This document shows positions 34,475-46,899 of a stretch of DNA of 64,000 nt, in pieces (position 1 is the first letter of the stretch; the number at the start of each line of letters is the position of its first letter). The DNA is from Aplysia californica (lineage: Eukaryota > Mollusca > Gastropoda > Aplysiida > Aplysiidae). The stretch covers positions 44,868 to 108,867 of the forward strand of contig NW_004797578.1 in the NCBI RefSeq assembly GCF_000002075.1, read 5' to 3'. A model generated the notes under the pieces. That model saw only the letters and a list, made by a program, of their open reading frames with translations. It had not been told where the DNA came from and did no database searches. The position numbers were made by a program, and so were the translations under genes.

Positions 34475-34671
34475 CAGTGCAGCTTCTCTGTAACGACCTT
34501 CCATATAGAGTCTAACGACATCTTCTGTATAGCGACATGGTGCTCAGGTCCCGATTTGTTCCTTATTATATATGTATTAGTAATATTTTTGGTTGCCTGT
34601 CTATAAGGACAACTTTCTGTAACCACATTTTTTTCTGGTCCCGGCGATGCCGTTATAGAGACGCTGCACTG
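34475..34671. mobile_element. pogo/Tigger-like MITE
   Basis: CAGTGCAGCTTCTCTGTAACG to GTTATAGAGACGCTGCACTG, TA on the left. Second copy of the family at 2090-2286. Confidence 0.75.
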
Positions 34672-35017
34672 TGTTGCCATTTTTATCATGTCGGTTAACT
34701 CAGCCAAGTCGTGAAAATAAACATTTGAAGTTTAATATTTTCCCTGTCTTCAAAGCACCTTGTTGGTTATTTATTTATTTAAAAAAAATTGTTTTAGTAA
34801 AAGTTTTCCACCACTTGGCGGCTGTTCTGGTGTGATTTGCTCCTTCCTAGCCTCATGTCCCTTAAGGCGATCACTTCCTCATCCAGTGACCCATTTTGTC
34901 TCCAGTGACCACAACTAGAACTAAGGTATCGTACTGATTTATTGAATTGGTGGTCAAGTAATTTAATTAATTTAACTGACTCCTGCATTCAGTTTTGCTC
35001 TCTTTTTTGTTTTTGTA

Positions 35018-35340
35018 GGAGTTTTACAGCACTTGCAACTCAGCAGGAATTATTAGCGCTCAATATTATTAAAATTAAGTGTTACTGTAAATGTAGTAGA
35101 AAGTAACATACAAAGAAAAGGAGGAGAGGTAAAGATGGCGGATGTTTGATAGACAAGAGGAACAAACCACACTAGAGCACCCGCCAACCACCCACAAGGA
35201 GAGGTAAAGATGACGGATGTTAGATCAGCAAGAATAAACCACAGCAGAGCACCCGCCAACCACCCACTAGAAGAGGTCAAGATGACGGATGTTTGATCGA
35301 CAAGAAGAACAAACCACTCCAGACTCACCAGAGCACCCAC
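35018..35340 (-). mobile_element. SINE body type 1 with three tandem heads
   Basis: A diverged tail (GTTTTACAGCACTTGCAAC) and one full body, followed by two further head modules, each ending ...AGAGCACCCGCCAACCACCC (35195, 35265) or a variant (35337). Confidence 0.65.
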
Positions 35341-35414
35341 TCTCAGTTCTCAAAAGGACCGTGTGGGGACTAAAAATTAGTAGAAATAATACTGATAATA
35401 GCAGTAAAAATGAC

Positions 35415-35640
35415 AGAGGGTCTTATTCAGCAGCATCTGTGGTGTAGCAGTTGTGCATTTTGCCATCACAGGCAGGAGACTTCAGTTCGATTCCCAAGAG
35501 GGGAGAATTTTTATTGAGTATCTCCGTCTTCATGCTGGGATGTTGTATATCCCGGATCAGTCTCACACTCTCAGCCCAGGTTGGTCCTGACAGGCACGGT
35601 CTAAGTCCACTCCTAAATGATCTAAATTGTTTAGATTTAA
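35415..35640 (+). mobile_element. tRNA-type SINE
   Basis: Head TCTGTGGTGTAGCAGTTG (A box) and CTTCAGTTCGATTCCC (B box), body GCTGGGATGTTGTATATC and CTCAGCCCAGGTTGGTCC. Same family as 1505-1790. Confidence 0.7.
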
Positions 35641-35699
35641 TTTGGGGGGTGGGGGAGGGGGTTCAAAAACACTTGCATAAATTAAATAAAAAATAATTT

Positions 35700-36520
35700 C
35701 TTCTAAATGCTAAGTCTTCTTCATGTTCTGTATTCTGCGGACTGGCCAACAGGAAATTCTTCAAGCACCGACGCAACTGATGTGTAACTCAAAATGATCT
35801 ACATAAAGACTTGTTTCTGCAAAAACAAACATAATAACAAAAAAAACAAAATAAACATTTTATGTTCTCGTTTTGGCTTTAATGGTTGTGTACAGAGGAA
35901 TTTGATATACAGGAGAAATAAGGTGATCTCATGATAATTTCTTTTATACATGTATCGGAGAAAAAGAATTACAGTAGAATTTTCAAATCATCCGTCATTC
36001 CACTATTACCATAGTCACTTTTTGGATTTTTGAGTTTGAGTAATTTTTATTTTTAAAAAGATAGTGCCCAAATCTGAATCATGAGTTGGGCACTCAATTT
36101 TTTTTTCAGTTAAAAAAAAACTAGGAAAAAAAACAAACAATAAAACTGTACTGTAAAATGTCCCTTGAAGTCTTTCTTCGTATATATGGCTTCATCAGGA
36201 AACCCCAGAAATTGCTTTGGAAGATTATGGAATGACGCACCACAACTTGTTTATTATACACGGATTGAAGTACAACAGGCGTAGTACTACATCCACTGAT
36301 GATCTAGATCTAGTAATTGTACAACTCTTACGAGCTCAATCTGCTGCTACAACCTTTGTTACAAAGCCACCATCCCTGGCTGTCACTGAAAATAAAATGA
36401 ATCTTCGAACCGAATCTCAAGGAATTTCTTTGAAAGTAAAAAAAAAAAATTACAATGAACCTCAAAAGAAACATCACAACTCATTAGAAACTTTTCCCAT
36501 TCCATAGACTGACGACAACT
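35700..36520. other. AT-rich intergenic stretch
   Basis: Includes a Penelope-type scrap (36150-36205). A frame at 36217-36507 has no recognisable domain. Otherwise I see nothing. Confidence 0.4.
36150..36205 (-). mobile_element. Penelope-type scrap with hammerhead-like core
   Basis: Minus strand: CTGATGA (36198-36192), AGCCATATATACGAAG, then GAAAGAC (36176-36170) and TTCAAGG. Same arrangement as 18581-18614 with a different stem. Confidence 0.4.
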
Positions 36521-36770
36521 TCAACAAACAACACGACAGACACCGTGAGTAAAGGAAAGGTCAGGTTGTGACTTACGATAACTTCACCAAACAACTCAAC
36601 AGACAACGTGAGTAAAGGAAAGGGTCAGGTTGTGACTTACGATAACTTCAACAAACAACACGACAGACAACGTGAGTAAAGGAAAGGGTCAGGTTGTGAC
36701 TTACGATAACTTCACCAAACAACTCAACAGACAACGTGAGTAAAGGAAAGGTCAGGTTGTGTTGCTCGCA
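36520..36770. repeat. About 64-bp tandem repeat x4
   Basis: Unit contains AACGTGAGTAAAGGAAAGGG, GTCAGGTTGTGACTTACG and ATAACTTCAACAAACAAC; 'gtgagtaaagg' occurs at 36544, 36608, 36671 and 36736. Confidence 0.85.
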
Positions 36771-38594
36771 CCGAGACATGACCAAAAACATAAATGTCGT
36801 GTCAAGCTTGGAAAGAATACTGGGAAAACAAACGACAATGGGGAAAACTTTTGCACAACTCAGATGTCTATAACTATAATAAGGCAGATACAAATGTCAA
36901 TGTTCTACACTCAGAAAAAGGTTGGGTTTTTCTTTAGGGAGTGCTTATTTGGGCCACATATGGCCTAAATAAGGTAAGGGAGGGGGGTTTAGCTTATTTA
37001 GGCCACAGGTGGCCTAAATAAGGTAAGGGAGGGGGGTTTAGCTTATTTAGGCCACACATGCTCAAACTACCAGAGGACACCCTTTTAAGGCAACTGAGTT
37101 CGTTCCACTTTCATAATGGTGCACCTTTCTCATTTAGTACAGTTTTGTCTCAGTGTACAACTTATATATATCATAATGAATATTGTAAGAACAAAGCACG
37201 ATACGCAAAGTTTTGCTCAATCTCAATGGTTTGAATGAGGGCCAGATTTTTCCTTCATGGAGGGGCAAAATCTAGGCTACCATTTTGGCACACTTTGGTC
37301 AAGTAAAAAATCCTCCGAATGGACTTCCGGGTCAAATTTGGGGTATAAAAAGTGTGTACACAACGTGGCTGAGTCAAAGTTACACTATCTTTGCCTGGGT
37401 GGCACTCTCTCGTACTGTCTCGTAGTAGTACATCTCTCGTACTGTCTAGTAGTAGTAGCCTACATGTAGATGTAGTAGTAGTAGTAGTAGTAGCAAAGAT
37501 CGAGAAGAATCTTTGGTAGTAGATTCTATCTAGTAGGCAGTTTAGTGAACGTGCACGCGGCAGGGCGAATCGGCCTCGATAAGCCCCGTAGACCTTTGTG
37601 ATCGGCCACGAAGCCTTGTGTTTTGATGGGTCTAAACAACTTAGTGTTAATCGCACTGCCACATCCGACAGGCCTTTATCTTTTTAAAAGGAAAAGAAAT
37701 GGTCATCAAAATGGTTGAATTTGCGTGAAAATCGATTCGGTAGAACTGTAACTATTAAAATTTGCTTCTGAAAACAAGTTACAAGGCCATTTTTATAACT
37801 CGATGAGATAAAAACTACTAGCTGTATTATTCTGTATAAATTATGAAACTTCAGGACGTATTATTATTTTCCAACATCTTTTGCCGCCTTAGCTGTAGAG
37901 GTTGAAGTTTTCACAACACTAATAGATCTAGTAATAGGGCTTTCCGTAAAAAATGCATAGATCTACAAAAGCCGAACCACCGAATCGACCGGTCAGCGAC
38001 CCGGGCACCCCGCTCTCCCCTGCACACTGTGATAACATGTTGCTTCGGTATAATTATTCAACTATTAATACGTGCTGCTATGGCAATTGGGATGTACTGA
38101 CTGACAAAGCGATTCACAGTTTTGTTTTTATTTTACCATATATTTGACTTTAATAGTGCAGGTGATATCTAGATCTAGATAAGATTCCCTGTCTAGAATC
38201 AGTAGTAGCAGACAAATGTTAGAAGCAGCCAGAGAGCCTACAACTGCTAGATCTAGATCTAACTCATTGCTATGCCTTTGGGCTTTGGAATTGAAATAAA
38301 ACGAATTGCACAGTTCTAGTTAATTTTAGATTCAGCAACTATCTGTATTTCCAGAATTAATAATAACAAATCTCACCATAACAATCACTTTTACTTTTAT
38401 TAGAATAATTAGATCAACTTTTTTTTCTAAAATCTGTTTTGCGCAAACTTAAGACTTTCACTACGTGTAGAGCACAGAATTTACATTGTGAGGCTCTGCT
38501 CAGTCTTTTATTTTTAAGTATATACTTAATAAAATGCGTATAGATATAGATCTATATACTCATTTTATGTTATTTTCTGGATATTGTTAAAAAC

Positions 38595-39350
38595 GGGGTC
38601 TACCTAGCAAAATACTAGGTTTTAGGACAGGTGGACCCCGGGGTCACCGTAGTGAAATACATGTAAGTAGATTTATTTAAAGATTAGTAGACCCCGGGGT
38701 CACCGTAGTGAAATAAGTAGGTTTAATTTTAAAAGGATTGGTGGACCCCGGAGTCACCATAGCCGTAGAGGAATAAGAAGGTTTAATTAAGAATTGGTGG
38801 ACCCCCGGGACACCGTGATTAAACCTACTTATTTTACTACGGTGACCGCATGGTCCACCTATTCTAAAACCTAACTAGTATTAAATTTCGTTAGGTAGAC
38901 CCTGGGGTCCACCTTAAACCTAAACCTTCCTATTTCACTACGTTGACTCCTGGGTCCACCAATCCTTAAAATTAAACCTAGATCTACATGTACTTATTTC
39001 ACTACGTTGACCCCAGGGTCCACCAAACCTTAATTAAACCTAGATCTACTTATAATTTCACTACGTTGACCCAGGGGTCCACCAATCCTTATTAATTTAA
39101 ACCTAGATCTACTTATAATTTCACTACGTTGACCACGGGCTCCGCCAGTCTTACTATAAAATAAACTGAGATCTACTTATTTCACTATGTTGACCCCGGG
39201 GTCCACCGATCCTTAGTCAAACCTAGATCTACTTATTTCACTACGCTGATTCCAGGGTTCACATCCTAAAACAGCATTTTGTTAGGTAGACCCCGCGGTC
39301 CACCTATCCTTTTGGGGCTAGATAGACCCCGTGGTCCGCCTATCCACTTC
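38595..39350. repeat. Internal inverted tandem array of copy B
   Basis: Same two-sided array as 27783-28560: direct GTGGACCCCGGGGTCACC units, then reversed TTGACCCCGGGGTCCACC units. Confidence 0.85.
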
Positions 39351-40319
39351 CTTGATAATAACTGGAAAACATGCCAGTTGTCATGAATAGTGAAGAAAAA
39401 TGTGAAAAAAAAAAGATAACGAGGTAGACGATAATTTGTCAAAAAAATTGCAAGTGCAAGTGAAAATCATAAGATAATTTTGTTATTTTCTGGTGATCTT
39501 TTCACGGTTTATAAAATGTTCCAGTGGGCTTACTACTAGATCTATGTCTCTGAAGAACATTTTGCTTGATTTTATTAGCTTTTTTCATGTACTTGAAAGC
39601 ATAGAATAAAATAGTTTCACACAAATGTATGCACAATACCTTAAAAAAGAAAGATAAGGTCATTGTTGTTGTTGTTTTTTTTAACGGAATCCGTTTTACG
39701 TTGAAAAAAGCGCTAAAAACAAGTTTAAATTTTTTAAAGAATGCCCATAATATTAGGAATCCGAAATTACTACCTTGATCTAGTTTGCTGACTCTTTAAT
39801 AACCATGAGCTGTTAAGAAAAAAAGAGAATGATATAGGATTTGTCTAAATATGACCATTAGTATTAGCATTAGTAAGATATTGCCCATTTTGTCCAATTA
39901 TCCTTGCAGGTTTTAATCACCCTGTACTGCACCTCAATAAGCACAAAAAGAATATTTCTGTGACTTTGTATAAAGGTGTTTTGTAGTTGAGTTCTATGTA
40001 AAATTCTCAACAAAATAATGTACATTTGGACCGTACAACTGAGATAGACACTCATGCACACAATAACATTCACACATTACACACATACAAACACACTACT
40101 ACATTTACTCTCTCTCTCTCTCTAGATCTCTCTCTCTCTCTCTCTCACCACAACCACACACAAAACAAACACATACACACACACACACACACAACTCTTA
40201 CACTTGGTCCACTTATTTAGAATCATCCTCTATTTTGAAATAATCCCCCGCACTAAATAAAAAGATCAGTAGAATCTCGACCTTCCGAATCCATGGTTAG
40301 TTCAAGAAATCTACCATAT

Positions 40320-40437
40320 GATGTGGCCTAAATAAGGTAAGGGAGGGGGGTTTAGCTTATTTGGGCCACAGTGTGGCCTAAATAAGGTAAGGGAGGGGGG
40401 TTTAGCTTATTTAGGCCACACTGTGGCCCAAATAAGG
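40320..40437. repeat. Right hairpin array of copy B
   Basis: Three stem-loop units with stem GTGGCCTAAATAA / TTATTTAGGCCAC and loop GGTAAGGGAGGGGGG-type. Confidence 0.85.
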
Positions 40438-40469
40438 TCACCCTTTTCTTTATAAAGGTAAGTGTTTTT

Positions 40470-41012
40470 ACACTCCCATCGACACTCACTTTCTTGCTCT
40501 TTTTAACTCCCAGTAGAGCATAGGCCATCAACAACATTTCTCCAGCGAAGCCTGTCCTGTGCATCCTTTTCTAGCTGTTTCCATGATGTCCCCGCCTTTT
40601 CCATTTCCGCTTGTACCGCTCGCCTCCATGTCATCTTTGGTCTTCCATTTTTACGTTTTCCTTGTGGGTTCCACGTCAAAGCCTGCCTGATGATGCTTGT
40701 CAGGGGTCTCCTCAGGGTGTGTCCAATCCATTTCCATTTCTTCTCCTGTATGTCTTCCTTTACTGGCCTTTGGCTTGTTCTTTCCCACTGTTGAGCATTA
40801 GTGACTCGATGGTACCCCTTGATCCCCACTATCCTTCGTAGGCATCCATTTATGAAGCTCTGCAGTTTCCTTGCTGCTGATGCTGTGAGCCTCCATGTCT
40901 CTGAACCATACAGTAGAACAGTCTTCACGCTAGCTCGGACTCCATCCACACAATTTAGATAATTCAGGAGGTGACATGGGTCGTTTTTGTGACGGTAACT
41001 CAAGTCATCCAA
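40470..41012 (-). mobile_element. RTE-type LINE, 3' end of reverse transcriptase ORF
   Basis: Minus-strand frame of 169 residues with LLYGSETWRLTASAARKLQ, INGCLRRIVGIKGYHRV, WKWIGHTLRR and GRPKMTWRRAVQAEM. YGSETW...WIGH...GRPxxTWRR is the standard C-terminus of RTE-like LINE polymerases. 5'-truncated; it abuts the right duplication of element B. Confidence 0.85.
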
Positions 41013-41029
41013 AGTTACTTACTTACTTA

Positions 41030-41427
41030 CTTACTTACTACCCATTACACCATCTGGCGTTTAGGGCAGCACAAAGGATCTCCAGCTCTGTCTGTTTTAG
41101 GCCATCTTGGTCAGCGTTCCCCACGAATGATTCCAGGACTTCATTTCAGATTCTACTGTGCGTCTCCAGGTTACTTTGGGTCTGCCCCTTTTGCGACGTC
41201 CTTCGGGTGTCCAGTGGAGGGCAGTCTTCATAATAAGAGTCTGGTTCTCTTCTCAGAACATGTCCAATCCATCTCCATCTTCTTTTTATTATGGTTGTCA
41301 TGTCCTCTTGCCTACATTTACGTAACAGATCTGCGTTGGATATCTTGTCGGGCCAAAAGATTCTGAGGATTTGACGTAAGCTGGTTGTATGAAAGGAAGA
41401 TAGCTTGGCATGGTCATGATCAGTCAT
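41030..41427 (-). mobile_element. Second RTE-type LINE 3' fragment
   Basis: Minus strand: LSSFHTTSLRQILRIFW, RRWRWIGHVLRREPD, then a decayed end. A different subfamily from its left neighbour. 3' tail (ACTT)n at 41018-41037 on the plus strand. Confidence 0.75.
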
Positions 41428-41559
41428 CCAAAGTTAGGACATCTTTAATTCTCCTGATCACGGCATGGTTGGGTGACCCACATCAAAAGCTGGCGCTCCA
41501 CGAGTCCATGAGCTCAGTGACTAGTCAGTAGGCCTACCGTGCTGGACTACTTACTTCAT

Positions 41560-41770
41560 ACTTTATCTGTCCTCATGTACTAAGTTTACCTCCAGGGCGT
41601 CCAGGGGAGAAAGAGCTTCCTGTCTCTAGCAAGTTGGATGACCTGGCTGGGTGGGATATTGTATGTGCCCAGGGTATTCTTCACACCCTGGATCCAGGTC
41701 TTTCTTGGTCTTCCTCTTGCCTTGTTCCCTGATGCTTTTCTGTAGTAGGCTTTACTGGCAATGGGCAAGC
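41560..41770 (-). mobile_element. Third LINE 3' fragment
   Basis: Minus strand: GNKARGRPRKTWIQGVKNTL, then IPPSQVIQLARDRKLFLPW. GRPRKTWxxGVK...ARDRKLxLP is another RTE-like polymerase ending. Confidence 0.65.
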
Positions 41771-41774
41771 TGGT

Positions 41775-42000
41775 GAGGTGCCATACGTGCTGGACTACAG
41801 ACTGAAAGGTCCCGGTTCAAATCCCAGACAGGACATTCTTGGACTCTTGTTGTTTTGTGTTTTCAAGTTCAAGGCTCTCATCCTTAACCCATTTGGCTCG
41901 GTTCTGCTGGAGGTGGACGTTAAATTCGGAGGTCGCACCTCTTAAATAATATTTTAATAGTGTTGATAACGACGTTAAACCCATGCACTTGACTTTGACA
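41775..42000 (+). mobile_element. tRNA-type SINE
   Basis: Head ending CCCGGTTCAAATCCC (B box), middle CTGGAGGTGGACGTTAAATTC, end GATAACGACGTTAAACCC. The GACGTTAAA module is common in mollusc SINEs. Confidence 0.6.
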
Positions 42001-42081
42001 TCAAGAGATCTACAGAACCAATCCAAAAAAAAACAAAAAAAACCCACAAGTAAAAAGCTTTCTTTCCTGAACTTTTTCCAG

Positions 42082-42150
42082 AGAGACGTTGTTAGCCCAG
42101 TAGAAGCCAATGCGGCTGTGTCCCTCTACCCAGAAGCCACATTCGAAATG
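42082..42150 (+). CDS. Candidate internal exon, unidentified gene
   Basis: Acceptor CTTTTTCCAG before 42082 and donor GTGAGG after 42150 enclose 23 codons in phase 0: RDVVSPVEANAAVSLYPEAT then FEM. Third-position GC is raised. No family recognised. May belong with 42433-42559. Confidence 0.35.
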
Positions 42151-42355
42151 GTGAGGGTCTTTGAGGTCACGACCTCAGTGCTTTCTTGTCGTATCTCTCA
42201 TTTTTTTTAAACAGGGAAAATGTGACTTCTTCTTAGGCCCACTCTTTGTTTTGAACTGTCTTCACGGTTTTCCACATTTGTTCTTTGCTTCGGTACGGCG
42301 CATTGTCTGAGGTAGGGACAGTAGGCAGAAGTTGCAGCCAGAGATCCAGTAATTT

Positions 42356-42420
42356 GGACGATGGATGTTTGATGGGAAAGAAGGAGCAAAAACAACGCCA
42401 GAACACCCGCTAACCACCCA
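42356..42420 (-). mobile_element. SINE body type 1, 5' fragment
   Basis: Only the head half remains (TGGATGTTTGATGGGAAAG ... AACACCCGCTAACCACCC). Confidence 0.6.
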
Positions 42421-42432
42421 AAGTCGTCTTAG

Positions 42433-42559
42433 AGTAGACAATGGCCCTGTCTTCATCAAACACAGATCTGTAGTGGTCTATGGCGAGGAGTCTGAGGTTG
42501 GAGGGTGGCCGGAGCGCGTGGACATCTACGGCGAGTCACCGAGGACTGCGAGTGTCCAT
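42433..42559 (+). CDS. Candidate exon, unidentified gene
   Basis: Between GTCTTAG and a good donor CAT|GTAAGT, it encodes VDNGPVFIKHRSVVVYGEE, SEVGGWPERVDIYGESPR and TASVH. The composition is clearly coding-like, but I cannot name the family; RSVVVYGEE faintly recalls the RSxVVH stretch of Cu/Zn superoxide dismutases, which is too weak to call. The entry phase does not match the exit phase of 42082-42150, so another exon or acceptor is needed, or this is a decayed gene. Confidence 0.35.
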
Positions 42560-42593
42560 GTAAGTTTCTTCTGTCCACCAACTTTGCGTCTGC

Positions 42594-42774
42594 CGGTCCC
42601 CGCGGTTTATGCACCCCGCACAATTTAGCAAAACTTGATCATTTTTTGGGCATAATTTGTGATTATTTTCCTTTATCATCCTTTGTTAAAATAAACAGAA
42701 TCTCATAATTTCACATTTTTGGGCTCAGTTTGCATAATTTCAGAATTTTCTTGCATAAAACGACGGGGACAGGT
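42594..42774. mobile_element. hAT-like MITE
   Basis: GGTCCCCGCGGTTTATGCACC to TAAAACGACGGGGACAG, with GTCTGCC on both sides (near 42585 and 42773). Same family as 24945-25121. Confidence 0.7.
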
Positions 42775-44264
42775 CTGCCTTCCACTGGTTCAGTCCCCAA
42801 CGTCAGACACATTTGATCAACTTCCAAGGTTCAACAACAACAAAATTAAAAATAAAACTTGCAAAGTTCTTCACAGACAAGGTAACTTGTAGAGGAAAAA
42901 CTCACTTATTACATCAAAATTTAAAAATAATTGAAATGTCAGCATGGAGATGTGAAGCCATGAAGATACAGATTTAAGAACAGGAAAAATTAGCCTGACT
43001 GAACACATACATGACAACTCAGGGAAAATTTCAAACAGTGCACATGGCACATGGTACCTATAATCGATTTAAAAACAAAACGTGCACAACAAAACAAGTT
43101 TGGCTCACTCTGGGCATTTAAATTTCCAAGAAACATCTTTTCATTTGTTCAAAAGATTTAACTTTTCAATCATATATATACATATATCTATTTAGTCTGA
43201 AAGACACATCTTATTTTACAGAAGAAAACAGTTGCATTTCGGTGATTACAACAAGGACAATAGCAATAACTCGGTCACCAATCAAAAACGATTGTTTGTG
43301 TCAATGCTCTCTATATCATACTATATGTTTGTGAGAGCAAAAACAATAACAGTCAACAAACTTGTTCTATAACGGGCGGCTGTCCAAACGACCATTTCCA
43401 ACTTCTCTCTTGTGTTTTTAAAACAATGACAATGACATTGTCCAAGACAACCACTGCGCTTCTTGACAATGGGTGGCCCTCTTGGACAATTTCGACTGTC
43501 TAACTCTATGACTTCATTTTTCTGGAAAAACAAAGGAAGGACATCTTTTGCTTTCTTGATACTCAATGAAGGAAAACGTGAATTAGTAGGAAGACAAAAC
43601 CTTGAGCCAAATTAAAAAACTGATTTCTTCAGCTCTTAAAACCGCAGCCCATCAAACCCAGACCACATTGTTACTTAGTGTCGTACATGCATGTGCGTGT
43701 CAAAAACTCAAAACTCTGCCCCTATCATCATTCGTAACTGCAAAACTTTAAAATAATCAAAGAACAGACACGTAAAGCTTTCCCTTCCTTTCACAGGGCT
43801 ATGACATTCCCTTACCACACCGGTCAGTTCATCATCAACGAATGGCAGGCAGAGATCAGCAGACACAGAATGCTGCATTGAAAAGGAAGACAACTTTTCA
43901 TTTTGGGAGCTCAACAAACTATGTGTACCTTCGGATTCATCTTCATTTAAAACAACAACAAAAAACCTCAAAAGCTTTTAGACCGACACTCTCAGTAGTC
44001 TCAACTAAATACCTAAATCTACAAAATAGACAATCAGAAGCTACAAAATTGCTTTATCCCACTATAAACAACACTGTAGACACGAACTAAAAAAGTAATC
44101 CTTCAAGTCCACTTTCACAAAGGCGTAGCAATACCATTTTTTTTTGCCGGCGGGAGACAATTCCATCTGTTCATTTCTGTCAGGCACGAAGCCGTCAGAG
44201 AAATAACACAAAGTGGGCATGTCCAACCATGATGAACCATTTAAAATAAAAAAGAAAGTAAAAC

Positions 44265-44510
44265 AGTTGTAGACCTGCATGTTTGCCGACAATCGTCTGA
44301 AATCCGACAATCGCGACCCGACCCGCGAGGCGGCCGATGCTATCGCTAGGCCCACCTGTATCAGTCAATGTGCGTAGTGCGAGGCTTGGCCGACTGCCAG
44401 CGACCCCTTTTTCTCCCGTCGGCACTTTCGTTTTCGTGCCGACCGCCGACGCGCGCACCGCCGACTGCCGACGTCGGCGTTTCCGACATAATTGTCGGAA
44501 CCTGAGTAGA
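44265..44510. other. CpG-rich block with repeated GCCGAC/GTCGGC
   Basis: Left part has CCGACAATCGTCTGAAATCC and right part GCCGACGTCGGCG and CCGACATAATTGTCGG. It could be a MITE with GC-rich arms or a CpG-rich regulatory block; neither is established. Confidence 0.35.
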
Positions 44511-46027
44511 AATGCGAATACGAAAAAAGACGACGACCTAAATTATCTTCTTTCAGTTTCGTGCTCGAGCGGCCATTTTGAATTTCGTTTTGTTGACAAA
44601 TTCAATTGTTCAGATCGTATGGATTCATTCCAGTCCGACTCACTTAGATAATAGAATCTAGATCTAGATCTAGATTTATATAGATCATTATAGACCTCAA
44701 TGGAGGATTCATATTCCAATTCTATTTTGTCAAACCCTATCAAAGGTTGTGCTTTAATATTAATGTTGGTAAAAGGCATTTCATCAGGTGCGTGAATTAT
44801 TTATTTATTTAGAATCTATACTCAGCTGAGCCCCTCTGTTCGGAATCGGATGCGGATTTCTAGTTCAAGGCCTATTCCTAGATCCTATTCACTTGTTCTT
44901 CTAGATCTAGATTATCTAGATCTAGATTTATTTAGTTTACTAGATCTAGATCTATGTGGAGGATTCATATTCCAATTCTATTGTGTTATTGTATCAAACC
45001 CTATTATTGTAGATCTAGCAATATGTAGATGTAGGCCATTATGATTATATTATGCTCCTTGTAAGCCTTGTTTGTTTTGGAGTGTGGTTTTTTAATTTTA
45101 AAAATATTTTTCATTTTGGACTTGTGCTGGCCTTTTCACATGAGGCTCGTTGCAGGTTCTTTTTTGGGGTAGGCCTAGGGGTAGGGGAAGGGTTAGGTCT
45201 CTTCTTTGTTGTGTTTGTTGGGGTGGTCGCTCGTTACTCGGAAGTCCTTCCTTATGACACCAACAAAAGTTCTTTTGGGAGGGGGGGGGGGTTGCGCAAA
45301 ATTTTCAGACAATCTGGTTGAGGCTCACATGCAGGTCTACAGTTGATTAGCATTTAAACTGGTGGTTTAGTAATAAGCACCGACTTTGCTCAATTTGAGG
45401 CACTGATTACGAATATGATGAATACAACACCAAATGTTTCATCAGAGCTTAAAATTTCCCCGAGAGACAGACGACTTTTGGTTGGTCGGTTTCTGTGTTT
45501 GGTTTGGTGGACACACGGCCCTTCCACAGCACATTGTCCACTTGAGCAAAATTTTTAAAAATAAAATCTGCTGGTAGTCAAAAGGTGACAGGAATGCATT
45601 AATCTCGCCCCTTCCCCCCCCCCCCCCCCCCATAACAACCACATTCCTTTTCGAGAGGCAGCGAAGGAGGAAATGCGACCCCAGGAAAGTCTGTTACGTC
45701 ATGCTACTGAACATTATCCACAGGAAAAAGACACAACAATGAGATTTTTTAAATTGCATGTACAAACCAAGACTGTGTCAAACTAAACCATGACAGAACA
45801 AGCAAAATACATTTTAAAATACGAGTGACAATCGCACGATCACTCTCAGCAACATATATTACACTTTACAAGTCATAAAAAGTTTTTTTTCTACATGAAT
45901 CCACATGTCAAACATACGTATATATATATATATACAAGAACTGGCACTCAACCAGTGCAGACAACATTGGTGCAGATCAGCACAGGTAGGCCTACTGTAT
46001 ATACTCGCCTATAACATGGGACCGGTG

Positions 46028-46028
46028 T

Positions 46029-46080
<52 letters not shown>
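46028..46080. repeat. (GT)n microsatellite
   Basis: About 26 GT units. Confidence 0.95.
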
Positions 46081-46081
<1 letters not shown>

Positions 46082-46899
46082 TTTACTTCGACTCCAAAAT
46101 CAGCCCATTTTTTGGTAGGCCGCACATATCATACGAGGTGAATTTCTGACATACTGGAGGAGGGCCCCAACATGCATGAAGTCAAGTTCCACAAGTCAAT
46201 GTACCACTAGTGGGCTTAAAGCTGGACTCATAATCTTCTCCTCTTAACTAGGTGGTTTTTTTCCTCCCCTATCCACACAAATTTTTCTTCCTCTTCCGAC
46301 TGACCCCCATGACTCGAACTACCGGTTGTGAAAAAAAAACCCATCAAGCAGCCGTCAAATGTTCAGAAAATTGGCAATTGTTTCATGGGATATCCCATTT
46401 GGTCACTACTTCTCCTTTATTGTTCCCAATCATGGCTGTACGTCACTTATAATACATGTAGTATACTTTTGGACCTCATTTTTTTAAAGAGTCGATCATA
46501 ATATAGGCAAGTATACACGCGTGTTACATATGTGCAAAAACTTGAATCCTTCATTTGGGAATAAGTCTGTTCGCATTTTACAAGGTCCCTGAGAATACGA
46601 CGCACTCCAGAAATACGATGAAAACATCATTGGATCATTACAACGGAAGTCAGGGCAAGGCTTTTCTAAGCAGCTTCAAGGTCAGAAAGGCACACACGTG
46701 GGGAGTAAACGGAACAATATTCAAAAACAAGTCAGGCATAGCTTCTATCCGCACAGAAACGCAAAAAAAGAATGCTTTTCCTCACTCGAGAAAACAGAAC
46801 TATGCTCATTGGCTACGAGTAGAAAGAATTTGTCCTATAACACCCAAGAAAGTAAAAACTTTTAAAACAAACTTTTAGCGAGAGCTCCAACAAGACATT

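Larger units (their letters stand above)
36937..40443. mobile_element. Mutator-like non-autonomous element, copy B (3507 bp)
   Basis: Same ends as copy A (GGGAGTGCTTATTTGGGCC ... AAATAAGGTCACCC) with a perfect 9-bp duplication, TTTTCTTTA (36928-36936, 40444-40452). Left array of two hairpin units, right array of three, the internal inverted array at 38595-39350, and the shared left interior (37045-38010). It differs from A in an unshared stretch of about 0.8 kb before the right array (39500-40315), including (CT)n and (CA)n runs. The different target duplications prove separate insertion events. Confidence 0.8.

Noticed and set aside
34134-34707. Minus-strand frames around 34.1-34.7 kb as a gene
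   Set aside because: Part of the sequence is the pogo-like MITE, and the rest is broken and unrecognised.
36217-36507. 96-residue plus-strand frame
   Set aside because: No domain; AT-rich composition typical of chance; next to a Penelope-type scrap.
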